The notes: a model not told the origin generated them from the letters alone. Positions 34,453 to 43,658 are shown, numbered from the stretch's first letter. The stretch: DNA of 58,264 bases from Thermoanaerobaculum aquaticum (GCF_000687145.1 NZ_JMFG01000015.1:70836-129099), one strand, 5' to 3'. A program made the numbers and translations.

Positions 34453-35891
34453 TGCACCGTGATCGAAAGCGGGATGCGAGCTGTGCGCTCGACGTTGGCG
34501 CGAGCATCCCGCAAACGGACCTCCAAAACATAGTCACCGCTCTTGCGGAACACCGAAAGCGGCAGGCCGTTGCCAAACATCCAAAGGTCGGGAGCCACCT
34601 GCGAGAGGTTCACCGGCTGATCGGCGTTTTCGTTGAGCTTCTTGTCGTCCTTGTAAACCGCCAGGCTCACGCGATAGTCGGCCTTGCCGTTCTCGTCCAT
34701 GGTCGGATGCAGGATGTAGCAGAAGTAGGCCAGGTTCTCCTTGGACGTGTAGGCGTTGCTGGCGCGGGGAATGACGTGCCAGCCGCCGATGTTAAAGGGA
34801 TCCCCCAGGTGCGCCGTGGCTTCCTGGCGCACATCCACGCCCCAGTAAAAGGGCGAAATCACCGTGCCGGTTTCCGGCACCCCCGAGAGCTCGAAGCTGA
34901 AGGTTTTGGCCACCAGGAGGTTTTTAGCAGCATCCAGGAGGGCAATTCGCAGCTGGTAGTTACCCGCATCCAAGGGGATGCTGAACTCGTACCCGCGGCC
35001 GCCGCTTACCGATAAAGGGGTGATGTCCTTCACAAAGGTACCCACCTCGCCACCTTCTGCCTTGCTCACGCGCCCTACCACAGAGGCGGCCGGACCTACC
35101 GCATCGGGAAGCTGGAGGTACAGCCAAACCGGGTTCAAGCTGGTGGAAACCACACCCTCGGCCACAAAGCTCAAAGCTCCCTCGGGCCAGACCTCGCCCT
35201 TGTCGAGCAAAGCCAGATCTTCAGGTTTGGCCGCTTTGGAGCCCGGTAAGAGACCCAGGCGGGGCACTTCCGTAAGCTTTGGGTTTTTCACCAGCGCTTC
35301 GGGCATGTCCGCCAGAACCTTCATCACCGCCACGTTTCGCGGGTCAGTGCGGTCCAGGATGAACTCGTTGCTGCCCACCCGAGTTTCGATAAACACCGCC
35401 CACACTTCCTCGGCCTTCACCAGCCCCTGGGGCAAGCGGTCCTTGGTGTAAACCCAGATTTCCGTGGCCCCCCGATCTTCGTAGGGACCCGTATCCCGCT
35501 GGGCACCCTGCACCGCCGCTCCTGCCGGGAGGTTGGAAGCGCGGGTGGGACGGCCCAGCAGGATAAGCACCTTTCCGCGATCGGTGAGGCTTCCCGGGGT
35601 GGAACCCACGGCAAACATCTTGTCCGCAGCCTTGACCCGGGCCTCAAAATCAGCTTTGAACTCGTTCACCTGGGTGTTAAGGTCAGGATCCCTCTTGGCC
35701 CAGAACAACTCCATGAACTTGTTGACCTCTGGCTCGCTGCCGAGCTTTTCCAGGGCCTTTTTCTCGTCCTTGGTGAAGAGGTAGCCCGTGGGGCTCTTAA
35801 GGATGTCTTTTACCAACGGGAGGGTCTCGGCCTGCAACCCGCAGACACCCAGACCTACCACCAAAAGTGTGACCAACAAACGCTTGCTCAT
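34449..35891 (-). CDS. secreted GWxTD-domain-like protein
   Basis: This 480-residue protein has a signal peptide ([21 protein letters not shown]). The segment [20 protein letters not shown]...[20 protein letters not shown] corresponds to the GWxTD domain, although the Gly-Trp is replaced. The remaining C-terminal two thirds look like beta-rich, possibly Ig-like, domains. Such proteins are common in Acidobacteriota and related groups, with no proven function. The ATG at 35891 has AGGAGA 9 bases upstream. It follows tamA in the same direction and overlaps ribBA by 4 bases. Confidence 0.75.
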   Translation of the reverse strand: MSKRLLVTLLVVGLGVCGLQAETLPLVKDILKSPTGYLFTKDEKKALEKLGSEPEVNKFMELFWAKRDPDLNTQVNEFKADFEARVKAADKMFAVGSTPGSLTDRGKVLILLGRPTRASNLPAGAAVQGAQRDTGPYEDRGATEIWVYTKDRLPQGLVKAEEVWAVFIETRVGSNEFILDRTDPRNVAVMKVLADMPEALVKNPKLTEVPRLGLLPGSKAAKPEDLALLDKGEVWPEGALSFVAEGVVSTSLNPVWLYLQLPDAVGPAASVVGRVSKAEGGEVGTFVKDITPLSVSGGRGYEFSIPLDAGNYQLRIALLDAAKNLLVAKTFSFELSGVPETGTVISPFYWGVDVRQEATAHLGDPFNIGGWHVIPRASNAYTSKENLAYFCYILHPTMDENGKADYRVSLAVYKDDKKLNENADQPVNLSQVAPDLWMFGNGLPLSVFRKSGDYVLEVRLRDARANVERTARIPLSITVQ

Positions 35892-35911
35892 CGGATATGT
35901 TCTCCTCATCT

Positions 35912-35945
35912 CGCCCCGCGCTGCCGGCGGGGCGGCAGCATCATA
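35912..35945 (-). promoter_or_regulatory. -10 box and overlapping inverted repeats before the GWxTD-ribBA unit
   Basis: TATGAT (minus strand, 35940-35945) resembles a -10 box about 50 bases before the ATG. Next to it are two mutually exclusive inverted repeats. CGCCCCGC (35912-35919) pairs with GCGGGGCG (35927-35934). GCTGCCG (35920-35926) pairs with CGGCAGC (35933-35939). A transcript starting near 35933 would carry only the first hairpin at its 5' end. Read-through RNA from tamA could form either one. Confidence 0.4.
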
Positions 35946-35974
35946 CACCTTTTTGGCGCTCCCGACGCACCCGC

Positions 35975-38707
35975 TTAAAACGGATTGCCAAAGGCCAGGA
36001 AAAGCTCACCCTTGGACTCGCCGGGCAAGCGGTCCAGCTTCCAACCGTACTCCAGCCGCAGCGGCCCCACGGGCGTCTCAAAACGCAAACCCAGGCCGGC
36101 CCCCCAGCGGAGGTCCCCCAGGGCTACCTGGGATACCCCAGCCCAGGTGTTGCCGGAGTCCACGAAAACCGTGGCGCCCAGCGATCCCGAAAGCGGCACC
36201 CTCCACTCCAGGTTCGCCAGAAGCTGCGCGGCTCCCCCCACTGGCTCCAGCTCGCCAGTGGTGCAGTTGGGCTTGCTGGGGGGGCAGAGGAGGGTTTGCC
36301 CGGGAACGCCCAGGCGGTCGGTGGCAAAGGCCCGGTGGGAAACCCGCCCGCCGGCAAAGAACCGCACGGCAATGGGGACCCGCAGGTTGTCGGGGGTGGC
36401 CGCGCTTCCCTGGTACGGCTTGACCACGCCGGCGCGAAGCCCCACCGCTACCACGCTGTCCCCTGCGGGCTTAAGCCAGGAAAAGCCGGCGGTGAGCTTG
36501 GTAAACGATGCATCCGCCAAAAACACCGGAAACGCCCGTTGCAACTGCAATGAGAGCAGCAGCCCGCGGGTGGGCGAAAGGACATCATCGCGGGTGTCCC
36601 ATTCGAAGATTGGCGTAAGTGACGCCATGCGGAGCTTTTGCTTGGCGCGCTCCAGGCTTGAAAGCACTTCCTCCGGTGCATCCGGAGCAATGATCTGGTA
36701 GTCGTACCGCAGCAGAAAACGCCGGGGTCGTACCAGGTGATCTCCCAGCTCCACCCACATCCCCCGCCGCAGCAAGGAGTAGGTGGGAAAGGTTTCCTGG
36801 GTGCGGTAAATGGCCACCCAGGTGGGCTGGCCCAAAAGGCCTAAGCGGGCAGGCTCCCGGTAGTTGATTTGAAAGCGCTTGGTGCGGGCGGAAAAACGCC
36901 CCTCAAAGGAAAGAGTCCGCGCTTTGCCCCAGAGGTTGAGCTCGGACCAGCTTCCGGAAAGCCGCAGCTTCTCCTCGGTGTCCCAGCCGATGCCGGCGCT
37001 CAACGAACGCGAGGGGGCTTCCACCGGCTCCACCACCAGCCCCCGTTGGAGGCCAAAGTCCTGGCCGGAGATTTCCCGAACCGTCACTTTCTCAAAAACC
37101 CCCAAGCTCAAAAGCCGCCTTTGGGCCTGCAGGACGTTGTCGGGAGCAAACGGCTCCCCCGCCTGCAAACCCACCACCCGCTCCACCACCGCCGGGTCGG
37201 TGCGCCCCAGGGCAGCCACCACCACCCGGGCGATGTTGACCCGCGGTCCCGGCTGCACCTCGAAGGTGACATCGCAGGTGCTCTCCCGGCACTGGTGGGA
37301 GGCTTTCACCGAAGCGTTGGGGTAGCCGGCGTTGATCAGGTGATCGGCCAGCAGGGACTGGCCATCGCCTTCAGCCCCCTGGCTCCACGGCTGCCCGGTG
37401 GCTAAAGGCAGAGGCGGCAAAGGCACCCCTTCCGGCCATCCCGTAACGTTCACGGTTCCAAGCACGAAACGTGGCCCCAGCTCTACTGGAAACTCCAGCA
37501 TCACGCCCCGCCCTTCGGGTACCAGCCGCGGCCCGTCCACCCGCGCTTGGGCGTAGCCCAGGGCCTGCAGCGCCTGGCGGATGGCGTCGCGGTCGGCGGC
37601 TAAGGTGTCTTCGTCCACGGTGTGGCCGGCGAGCCTGCGCAGCTGCCCGGGGGCGGCGGCCACGTGTTCCCGCAACGTGGCCGCCAATCTCTCATCCTCG
37701 GGGAGGCCGGGGAAACGCACGGCCACAATAGGCAGCTTCCCTCCCCGCTTCACCCCCACCACTAGCCGACGCCCGGAAGGGGCCACCTCCTGGGTCACGC
37801 TCACCTGCGCCAACAGGAAGCCACGATGCTGAAGCGCCAGGCGCAGGCGACCTGCCAGCCATTCTTCGGAGCCCTCACCGAAGCCGTCCTCCCCGGAAAC
37901 GAAAGGCAGCGCCTCGGACAACGCGTCTTTGGGAATCGGGTCACCGGTTAAGGCCAGGGTAAAGTGATCCCCCGGGCGGACCTCAAAGCGCGCCAGCGTC
38001 CCGCAGCTTTTTGGCTCCAGAAAAGGGCCTTCAGCTTCCGCTTGCCAGTACCCCGCCCGACGCAAGGCGCTTAGAAGCTTGCGCCGCATGCCCTCCCGGG
38101 TGCCCAGGGTAAGCCGGCGCCCCGGCTTGACATCGCAGGCCTGCCAGAGTTTGGCTTGCTCCCAGGGCAAACCGGTGGCTTCCAGCTGGCAAAGCACCAG
38201 CGGCGGACCCAGCTGGCCGACGATGCGAACGTCCACCGTGCCCCGTTTCACATCGAAGTCCAGCTCCGGCTCCAGGCTGGCATTAGGGTAGCCGTCAGCT
38301 TTCAGTGCCTCGGAGGCCCGCGCCAGGGCTTGCTCCAGGTGCGCCACGTGAAGGGGAGCCCCTACCTTAATTTCCAGCTGTTGTGCCACCAGCTCCTTGT
38401 GGCGGGCGGGAAGCCCGGAAAACTCCAGGCGGGAAACCCGGGAAGCCACCTGGGCGTGGATCACCAGGGCCAGCCCGTCGCCCTCGGGGGTCAGCTCCAC
38501 CTGGGCGTCTTCCACCTCCCGCGAGGCCAGAAGGGCCTGCACACCCTGGCGAAGCGCTTGCCGGTTCAAGACGTCGCCGGGTTGCACACCAAAAATGCGG
38601 GTCAAGCGGGCGGGATCGCGGGCTCCGGGAGCCACCACCCGCACCGCGGTGACCGGCGCTTGCCCCCAGGGGATGGCCGCCAAGAGCACTAGTACCGCCG
38701 GCGCCAC
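35975..38707 (-). CDS. tamA: BamA/TamA-family outer-membrane assembly protein
   Basis: This 910-residue Omp85 protein has a short signal peptide and several POTRA domains. GVQALLASREVEDAQVEL and LLSLGVFEKVTVRE are typical POTRA strands, and there seem to be more than the three of E. coli TamA. The C-terminal 16-strand barrel carries the family signature near the end (GLRFETPVGPLRLEYGWKLDR) and a terminal phenylalanine. It inserts or exports outer-membrane proteins. The tamB gene directly upstream, overlapping by 19 bases, suggests the TAM system rather than the BAM complex. The GTG at 38707 is used. Confidence 0.9.
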   Translation of the reverse strand: MAPAVLVLLAAIPWGQAPVTAVRVVAPGARDPARLTRIFGVQPGDVLNRQALRQGVQALLASREVEDAQVELTPEGDGLALVIHAQVASRVSRLEFSGLPARHKELVAQQLEIKVGAPLHVAHLEQALARASEALKADGYPNASLEPELDFDVKRGTVDVRIVGQLGPPLVLCQLEATGLPWEQAKLWQACDVKPGRRLTLGTREGMRRKLLSALRRAGYWQAEAEGPFLEPKSCGTLARFEVRPGDHFTLALTGDPIPKDALSEALPFVSGEDGFGEGSEEWLAGRLRLALQHRGFLLAQVSVTQEVAPSGRRLVVGVKRGGKLPIVAVRFPGLPEDERLAATLREHVAAAPGQLRRLAGHTVDEDTLAADRDAIRQALQALGYAQARVDGPRLVPEGRGVMLEFPVELGPRFVLGTVNVTGWPEGVPLPPLPLATGQPWSQGAEGDGQSLLADHLINAGYPNASVKASHQCRESTCDVTFEVQPGPRVNIARVVVAALGRTDPAVVERVVGLQAGEPFAPDNVLQAQRRLLSLGVFEKVTVREISGQDFGLQRGLVVEPVEAPSRSLSAGIGWDTEEKLRLSGSWSELNLWGKARTLSFEGRFSARTKRFQINYREPARLGLLGQPTWVAIYRTQETFPTYSLLRRGMWVELGDHLVRPRRFLLRYDYQIIAPDAPEEVLSSLERAKQKLRMASLTPIFEWDTRDDVLSPTRGLLLSLQLQRAFPVFLADASFTKLTAGFSWLKPAGDSVVAVGLRAGVVKPYQGSAATPDNLRVPIAVRFFAGGRVSHRAFATDRLGVPGQTLLCPPSKPNCTTGELEPVGGAAQLLANLEWRVPLSGSLGATVFVDSGNTWAGVSQVALGDLRWGAGLGLRFETPVGPLRLEYGWKLDRLPGESKGELFLAFGNPF

Positions 38708-41700
38708 TTGACCTCCAGGGAGTAAGAGCCGTCGGTATCGCGGGTGGCCTCCAGGAACAGGTCCTTACCCACCCGCCATCGGCTTTGAATGACCTCCTCG
38801 CGGTTGGACGAGAGGTTTGAGGAAACCGTCACCGACCAATCAGGGGAAAGCTGCTTCACCATGGTCACCCGGGCGGTGGGGGTGCCCGCCTCGGTGGTCA
38901 CGAAAGGATCAATGCGCAGCTGATCCAGGGCTAAAAGCGTGCGGGTGCGGCTGGTCACCGCGCCGGTGAGTTGCTCGGTGATAAACGAGGAAGCCATGGC
39001 AGAGGCCGACGCGGCACCGGTTCCGGTGGAGGTGGGCGAAACCCCTAATGCCACCAGCGCCAGGATGTCGCTTTCCGGCAGCGGAGGGTCCGAGGAAAGC
39101 GTGGGGACCAGCCGGTCCAGCGTACCCGAAAGGCCCACCGTGACCGTGAAGTTCTGCACCAGCCCCCGGGCCTGCAGGTCAACCACCGGGCGGATGCGGT
39201 TGGCGTCCACAAAGCGGATGGAGGCCCTCTCCACCTCGTAGGTGACACCGGCGAGCTCCAGTTCGCCACCGGGAAGCAGCTCCACCTGCCCCAAAAGCCC
39301 CGGCTGGGACGAATCTCCCACCAAACGCAGCTCCCCTTGCGCCACCACCCGCGCCAAGGGGGTGTGAACCTCCAGCGTGCCAGGAATGGCAATGCGCACA
39401 TCAAAGCCCACCAGCCCGCGCTCGCCCGCGGCCGCCCGTTCGGGGGCCGCCAGCTCTTCCAAAACCAGGCGCTGGAGGCTCACATCCCGGCGGTACACCG
39501 ACCGGCGAAGCGAGAGCTGGCCGGAAAGCTGCAAGCTCGATAAATCACCGCCTAAACGCAGCTCACCGTCCAGGCTGGGTTCAAAACCCTGGGTCAGCGG
39601 CCAGCGCACCCCCGAAACGTTTAGGGCCAGGTCCAGCTCCAGGGCCGGCCACAGACGCAGCTGCCCGGAACAGGTGCCGGTTCCCCCTTGAAAGGCAAAG
39701 CGCACCTTTCTGAGGCTCATGACGTCCCCGGCCAACTCCGCCACCCCGTCAATGCCGGTCACCGGCGCCGGCAAGCCGGGGATGCGCAGGCTTCCCCCTT
39801 CCAAGCGCAAGACGCCCTCCACGCGGGGGGCTGCCTCCGTGCCTGAAATTTCCCCCACAACCTCCAGGCGGCCCCGGGGGGCGGCTTCCCGCCACAGAAT
39901 TCCCACCAGCGATGCCGGAACGCTGGCGGAGATGTTCCCCGAAAGGCTCCCATCCAGCTGGCGCGAACCGCGCAGGAAAAGCTGCGCTGAAGGCCCGGAA
40001 AGATCCAAGCCCGGAAGCTCAAAGTGCAGGCCCTGGAGGGTAAAGGGAGCTGGGTTCGTGAGTGACACCTTCTCCCCTTCCGCCACCAGCACCGCTTTGG
40101 TGATGGTGCCAAAAAGCGAAGGTGGGCCCGAAGGACCCAGGGCCAACCTCATCTGCGCTTCCAGCTCCCCTTCCACCGGCACCTCGCTGCCCAAAAGGTC
40201 CTTGAGCAAAAGCGAAAGGGAATCCACCTGCAGCGTTGCCGAACCGCTGTAGGACCGCTTTTCTTGCTTGACTTCGGCGGAAAAGCTCCAGCGATTGGGC
40301 CGCCGCAGGGAGGCCACCAGCCCCTGGGACCCCAGCGTCACCTCCCCCGCCACCCCCTGGGCTGACTCAAGGGTAAAGCGGCCCGCCGGTTCCTCCCAGG
40401 GAAAATCGCCCACGAACTCCGCTTCCACCTGGCCACCCAGGAGCCGGGCCAGCACCGGCGACAGCGGCTCAAGCCCCAGACCCCGCACCCTGGTGATCAC
40501 GGAAACCCTGTGGGTGGCAAAGTCCACCTCCAGAGAGCCGGAAACGCCACCCAGCGTGAGCGGCTCCACGCGCAGCACCTGATGCTGCAGGGTGGCGTGA
40601 GCCTCCCCTTGCCCCAAGGGCAGCCCCACCACGCTCACCCCCTCGAACTTCAGCTGGGCGTCCAGCTCCGGCCGGTCCAGGTTGCCCGAGAGCACGCCGG
40701 TAACCGCACCGGTCCCTTCCAGGGGAAACTTCAACCCGGCCCACCGGGCAAACCGCGAAAGCGGCAGCGAACGCCCGGCGTAGTCAAGCCTCAAACCCGG
40801 CGATGCCTGCTTGAGATCCAGCTCGCCCGAAAAGCGAATGGTGCCGCTGCCCAAAGCCAGCTTGCCATGGGAAAAGCGCAACGCCCCCTGGCTGAGGTTG
40901 ATTTCCCCCTCCAGGGCATCAGCTTCTATGGGCCCGAGACAAACCGGAGAAAGGGCCACCGGCCCTGCTACCGTCAAATCCGTAAAAGGACCGGAAATCG
41001 TAAGGTCAAAGACCGCAGTACCCGACAAGCTTTCCGGCAGGAGCGGTTGCCCCACCCATCCTGCAAGCAAACTCGAAACGGCTTCCAGCGGAACGCCGGG
41101 GCTTGCCACCGACCACTGGGGAATCCAGCTGCCCAGCGCCAAAGTTCCCTGCCAGGAAACGGAGCCGCCGCTCAAGGCCAGGTTCCTGGCCTCGAAGTGC
41201 AGGGCGTCGTCGCCCCGCAAGGCCACCACCAGCTGCCCTTCCGCCGGCACCCCATCCCCCGCCGGGGAAAGCCGTACCACGGCTACACCCTTCCCCTGCC
41301 CAATTTGAGAGCCTTCCCACGCCAGCTCGGCGTTGACGCTGGCCCTAGCCGCAAGGCCCCCTCGCCCAATCCCCAAAAAGCTCAAGAAATCGTCAATACC
41401 CACCCCGTGACCGCGTAAAGCAACCCGGTGGTTAAAGGTGGGACCGAAATCCGCAAGCTGGTAGGAGCCCTCCACCTGCCCACCGGCAAAGCGCCCGGAA
41501 TCCAGCGTGGCTTCCACCCCATCCGGGGAAACGTGAACTCTGCCCGCTAGCTCGTTGACCTCAAAGCCCACCACCCGCACCGCTTGGCTTGCCACCTCGG
41601 CATCCACCGCAAAACCGTCACCGCTCACCGTGATGGTGCTGTGGGCCTGGACCTGCCCGGCAAGCCCGATGCCGATGCCGAAAAACTCGTCCACCTGGGC

Positions 41701-42441
41701 CAGGTCACCCATCACCAGCCCCGCCAGCCGAACGGCCACCGCCGGCGTCCAGGCAACCTCGCCGCTCACGTTCGCGTTCACCCCGGAAGCCTGCAAAATC
41801 AAGCGCCGCAACTCGATCTTTCCCGGAAAAACCCTGCCCCAGGCTTCAAGGCTTCCCGAAAGCGGCTGCCCACCGGTGCCTTCCAGCTTGAAGGCTCCGG
41901 CCCGTAAGAAAGCTCCCTGGAAGCCCCGCTCCGGCCGGCCGCTGACCATCAGCTGAAAATCGCTCACCGAAAGCAGAAAACCCGGGGCGAGCTGTAGCTG
42001 GTCTAAGCTCGCGTCTTGCACCACCAGCTGCCGCACGCTCACCCGCAGTGGGGTTCCACCGCCGCCGGAGGAAACCCCAAAAGCGGCCTGGGAACGGACC
42101 CGCAACCCTTTGACTTGGACAAGGTTCAGCCCAATTTCCCGGTCTGCCAGCTGGAAGCTTCCAAGGTTGACCTGAGCCCCAGCGATCTCCACCGCGGGAT
42201 GCGACTCCGGCCCCACGCGCAAGTTCTGCACCGAAAGCTGCAAGGGCAAAAGCTGCAGGCGAACATCCCCCACCGCCACCGGCTGACGCAAGCTATTGGC
42301 CAGCTTTTCGGCCACCAGGCGAGCCAGCGCTGCCCGGCCTTTGGCGCTTTCCAGCCACAGCACCAAAGCCTGCAGGGCGAGCAGCAAAATCGCCACCGCC
42401 GCCGCGCCAATTTTGGCCCGACGCCACCACCGCCCAGCCAC
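38689..42441 (-). CDS. tamB: TamB-like translocation and assembly module protein
   Basis: This 1250-residue protein has a single N-terminal membrane anchor (KIGAAAVAILLLALQALVLWL). A very long beta-rich periplasmic region of AsmA/TamB-type repeats follows, then a C-terminal DUF490/TamB domain, recognised by SDPPLPESDILALVALG and DWSVTVSSNLSSNREEVIQSRW. It forms a lipid- or protein-conducting bridge between membranes together with TamA. The GTG at 42441 is chosen because GGGGGAG lies 5 bases upstream and it comes right after the nadK stop. The longer frame to 42546 overlaps nadK. Confidence 0.88.
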   Translation of the reverse strand: MAGRWWRRAKIGAAAVAILLLALQALVLWLESAKGRAALARLVAEKLANSLRQPVAVGDVRLQLLPLQLSVQNLRVGPESHPAVEIAGAQVNLGSFQLADREIGLNLVQVKGLRVRSQAAFGVSSGGGGTPLRVSVRQLVVQDASLDQLQLAPGFLLSVSDFQLMVSGRPERGFQGAFLRAGAFKLEGTGGQPLSGSLEAWGRVFPGKIELRRLILQASGVNANVSGEVAWTPAVAVRLAGLVMGDLAQVDEFFGIGIGLAGQVQAHSTITVSGDGFAVDAEVASQAVRVVGFEVNELAGRVHVSPDGVEATLDSGRFAGGQVEGSYQLADFGPTFNHRVALRGHGVGIDDFLSFLGIGRGGLAARASVNAELAWEGSQIGQGKGVAVVRLSPAGDGVPAEGQLVVALRGDDALHFEARNLALSGGSVSWQGTLALGSWIPQWSVASPGVPLEAVSSLLAGWVGQPLLPESLSGTAVFDLTISGPFTDLTVAGPVALSPVCLGPIEADALEGEINLSQGALRFSHGKLALGSGTIRFSGELDLKQASPGLRLDYAGRSLPLSRFARWAGLKFPLEGTGAVTGVLSGNLDRPELDAQLKFEGVSVVGLPLGQGEAHATLQHQVLRVEPLTLGGVSGSLEVDFATHRVSVITRVRGLGLEPLSPVLARLLGGQVEAEFVGDFPWEEPAGRFTLESAQGVAGEVTLGSQGLVASLRRPNRWSFSAEVKQEKRSYSGSATLQVDSLSLLLKDLLGSEVPVEGELEAQMRLALGPSGPPSLFGTITKAVLVAEGEKVSLTNPAPFTLQGLHFELPGLDLSGPSAQLFLRGSRQLDGSLSGNISASVPASLVGILWREAAPRGRLEVVGEISGTEAAPRVEGVLRLEGGSLRIPGLPAPVTGIDGVAELAGDVMSLRKVRFAFQGGTGTCSGQLRLWPALELDLALNVSGVRWPLTQGFEPSLDGELRLGGDLSSLQLSGQLSLRRSVYRRDVSLQRLVLEELAAPERAAAGERGLVGFDVRIAIPGTLEVHTPLARVVAQGELRLVGDSSQPGLLGQVELLPGGELELAGVTYEVERASIRFVDANRIRPVVDLQARGLVQNFTVTVGLSGTLDRLVPTLSSDPPLPESDILALVALGVSPTSTGTGAASASAMASSFITEQLTGAVTSRTRTLLALDQLRIDPFVTTEAGTPTARVTMVKQLSPDWSVTVSSNLSSNREEVIQSRWRVGKDLFLEATRDTDGSYSLEVKWRRRY

Positions 42442-42442
42442 G

Positions 42443-43324
42443 CTAGCTCCCCCAGTCACCCCATTTGAGCTTATCGTGGAGAATGGCAAAGAAGCTCGCG
42501 TTGGGTGGACGCACAACCAAGAGCGGGTCGCCTTCCGGAAGCACACGAACGACGTGGCGATCGGTTAAGGGAAGCCCGTACTGCCCATCCAAGGTCAAGT
42601 ACACGTCCTCGTCCCCGGGGTGCACCCGCACCGCCACCTGGAAGTTCAACGGCACCACCAGGGGCCGGTTGGAAAGGGTATGGGAGCAGATGGGGGTAAT
42701 GATCAGCGCGGAAAGCTCAGGGTGGACGATGGGTCCCCCCGCCGAAAGGTTGTAGGCGGTGGAGCCGGTAGGGCTGGCAAGGATTAAGCCATCGGCGCGG
42801 TAGCGCGAAAGGAACTCCCCTTCCACCTCCACATCGATGGTCAGAATGCGGGCGAGGGTGGCCTTGGCGATCACCACGTCGTTGAGCACCAGGAACTCCT
42901 GGGGAGAATCGTCGCCTTCCACCCGGCACAGCAGGCGGTCGCGCTTTTCACACTGCACGTTGCCGGCCAGCAGATCGTCCACAAGCTGCCAGACGCGTTC
43001 CGCCGGATGCTCGGTCAAAAACCCCAGGGTCCCCAGGTTGACCCCCGCTACCGGGGTGGTAGCCGGGCAGCCGCGGGTCACCGAGAGGAACGTGCCGTCA
43101 CCACCCAGCACCAAAACCGCGTCCACCTCGCGGCCCAAGGCGGCCCGGGAGGGGCCAGGTTCAGCGTGCAAAAACGGGGCGCTTTGGGCGTCCACCACCA
43201 CCTCCACGCCCTTTTCTTTCACCCGGGAAAGCACCTGTTGGCCCAGAGCGATGGCCTGGGGGCTGGAGGTTTTGACCACCAACCCCATCTTCTTTGGCGG
43301 TAAACGGAGCGGAGGGGCGCTCAC
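42443..43324 (-). CDS. nadK: NAD kinase
   Basis: It phosphorylates NAD to NADP using ATP or polyphosphate. It has 293 residues. The nucleotide motif GGDGT is at residues 74-78, and NLGTLGFLTE and ASPTGSTAYNLSAGGPIV are the other family blocks. The GTG at 43324 has no ribosome-binding site, but TACAAT lies exactly 6 bases upstream, so the transcript is probably leaderless. It heads a minus-strand run that continues through tamB, tamA, the GWxTD gene and ribBA. Confidence 0.95.
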   Translation of the reverse strand: MSAPPLRLPPKKMGLVVKTSSPQAIALGQQVLSRVKEKGVEVVVDAQSAPFLHAEPGPSRAALGREVDAVLVLGGDGTFLSVTRGCPATTPVAGVNLGTLGFLTEHPAERVWQLVDDLLAGNVQCEKRDRLLCRVEGDDSPQEFLVLNDVVIAKATLARILTIDVEVEGEFLSRYRADGLILASPTGSTAYNLSAGGPIVHPELSALIITPICSHTLSNRPLVVPLNFQVAVRVHPGDEDVYLTLDGQYGLPLTDRHVVRVLPEGDPLLVVRPPNASFFAILHDKLKWGDWGS

Positions 43325-43330
43325 GGTGAG

Positions 43331-43336
43331 ATTGTA
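43331..43336 (-). promoter_or_regulatory. -10 box of the leaderless nadK transcript
   Basis: TACAAT is followed by CTCACC and then the GTG. The sequence CTCACCGTGAG, spanning the start codon, is itself a palindrome and recurs at plsC. Confidence 0.55.
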
Positions 43337-43360
43337 CCGCTAATCCACAAACTTCTGACC

Positions 43361-43384
43361 CCGCAAATGGGCCCCGCTTTGCGG
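43361..43384. repeat. inverted repeat between the selenoprotein gene and nadK
   Basis: CCGCAAA (43361-43367) and TTTGCGG (43378-43384) are perfect complements around a 10-base GC-rich loop. On the minus strand the T-run comes before, not after, the stem, so it is not a canonical terminator for the selenoprotein gene. It may be an operator or RNA structure. Confidence 0.4.
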
Positions 43385-43439
43385 AAAAAAAGCCAGCTTC
43401 ACCCGGGATTCACGCGGAAAAACTTGTGTTTTGCGAGGG

Positions 43440-43658
43440 CTAGCCGCGGATTTTAGCGAGGATTTCCTCGGGTTCGGGGAACCGCCCCTCGTGGTGCTTA
43501 GAAAAAACCCGGCGGCCGTCCACCTCCACATCAAAAACACCGCCCGAGCCTTTCACCAGCTCCACCTTGGCCCCCAGTTGCTCCTTCAGAAAGGCCGCCA
43601 ACCTGGCAGCTCTTGGCTCGTAGTTTCAAACCACGCAGTAGGTAATGCGAACGTTCAT
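43440..43658 (-). CDS. SelW-like (Rdx family) selenoprotein; in-frame TGA read as selenocysteine
   Basis: The frame from ATG 43658 reads MNVRITYCVV, then TGA (43628-43626), then continues without another stop to TAG at 43440, giving 72 residues. With the TGA as Sec, residues 8-11 are C-V-V-U, the CxxU redox motif of the SelW/SelT/SelH (Rdx) thioredoxin-like family. The rest fits the family: NYEPRAARLAAFLKEQLGA, VELVKGSGGVFDVEVDGR and the C-terminal VFSKHHEGRFPEPEEI. GAGGGGGTG lies just before the ATG, and TACAAT in the end of the MFS gene may be its promoter. TGA ends other genes here (hemC, for example), so it is not a reassigned codon. A hairpin after the TGA matches a bacterial SECIS. The role is probably thiol redox. 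No sel genes are in the window. Confidence 0.85.
43594..43628 (-). promoter_or_regulatory. predicted bacterial SECIS element
   Basis: Fifteen bases after the TGA, GCTGCC (43610-43605) pairs with GGCGGC (43599-43594), with one G-U pair, around the loop AGGTT. The apical loop with GGU resembles the SelB-binding loop of E. coli fdhF. It starts 21 bases after the TGA, in the usual bacterial range. It supports Sec insertion. Confidence 0.65.

Noticed and set aside
38397-42568. Many long plus-strand frames antisense to tamA and tamB
   Set aside because: High GC content leaves the opposite strand open by chance. None has family-like sequence or proper start signals.
43340-43540. 66-codon minus-strand frame running antiparallel to nothing obvious beside the selenoprotein gene
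   Set aside because: It is a shifted frame over the selenoprotein gene's 3' part and the intergenic gap, with no ribosome-binding site and no family-like sequence.
43626-43628. The in-frame TGA as a sequencing error or pseudogene stop
   Set aside because: TGA falls exactly at the redox position of the CxxU motif, the rest of the frame is intact, and a SECIS-like hairpin follows. A random nonsense change would not do this. Resequencing still remains a valid check.
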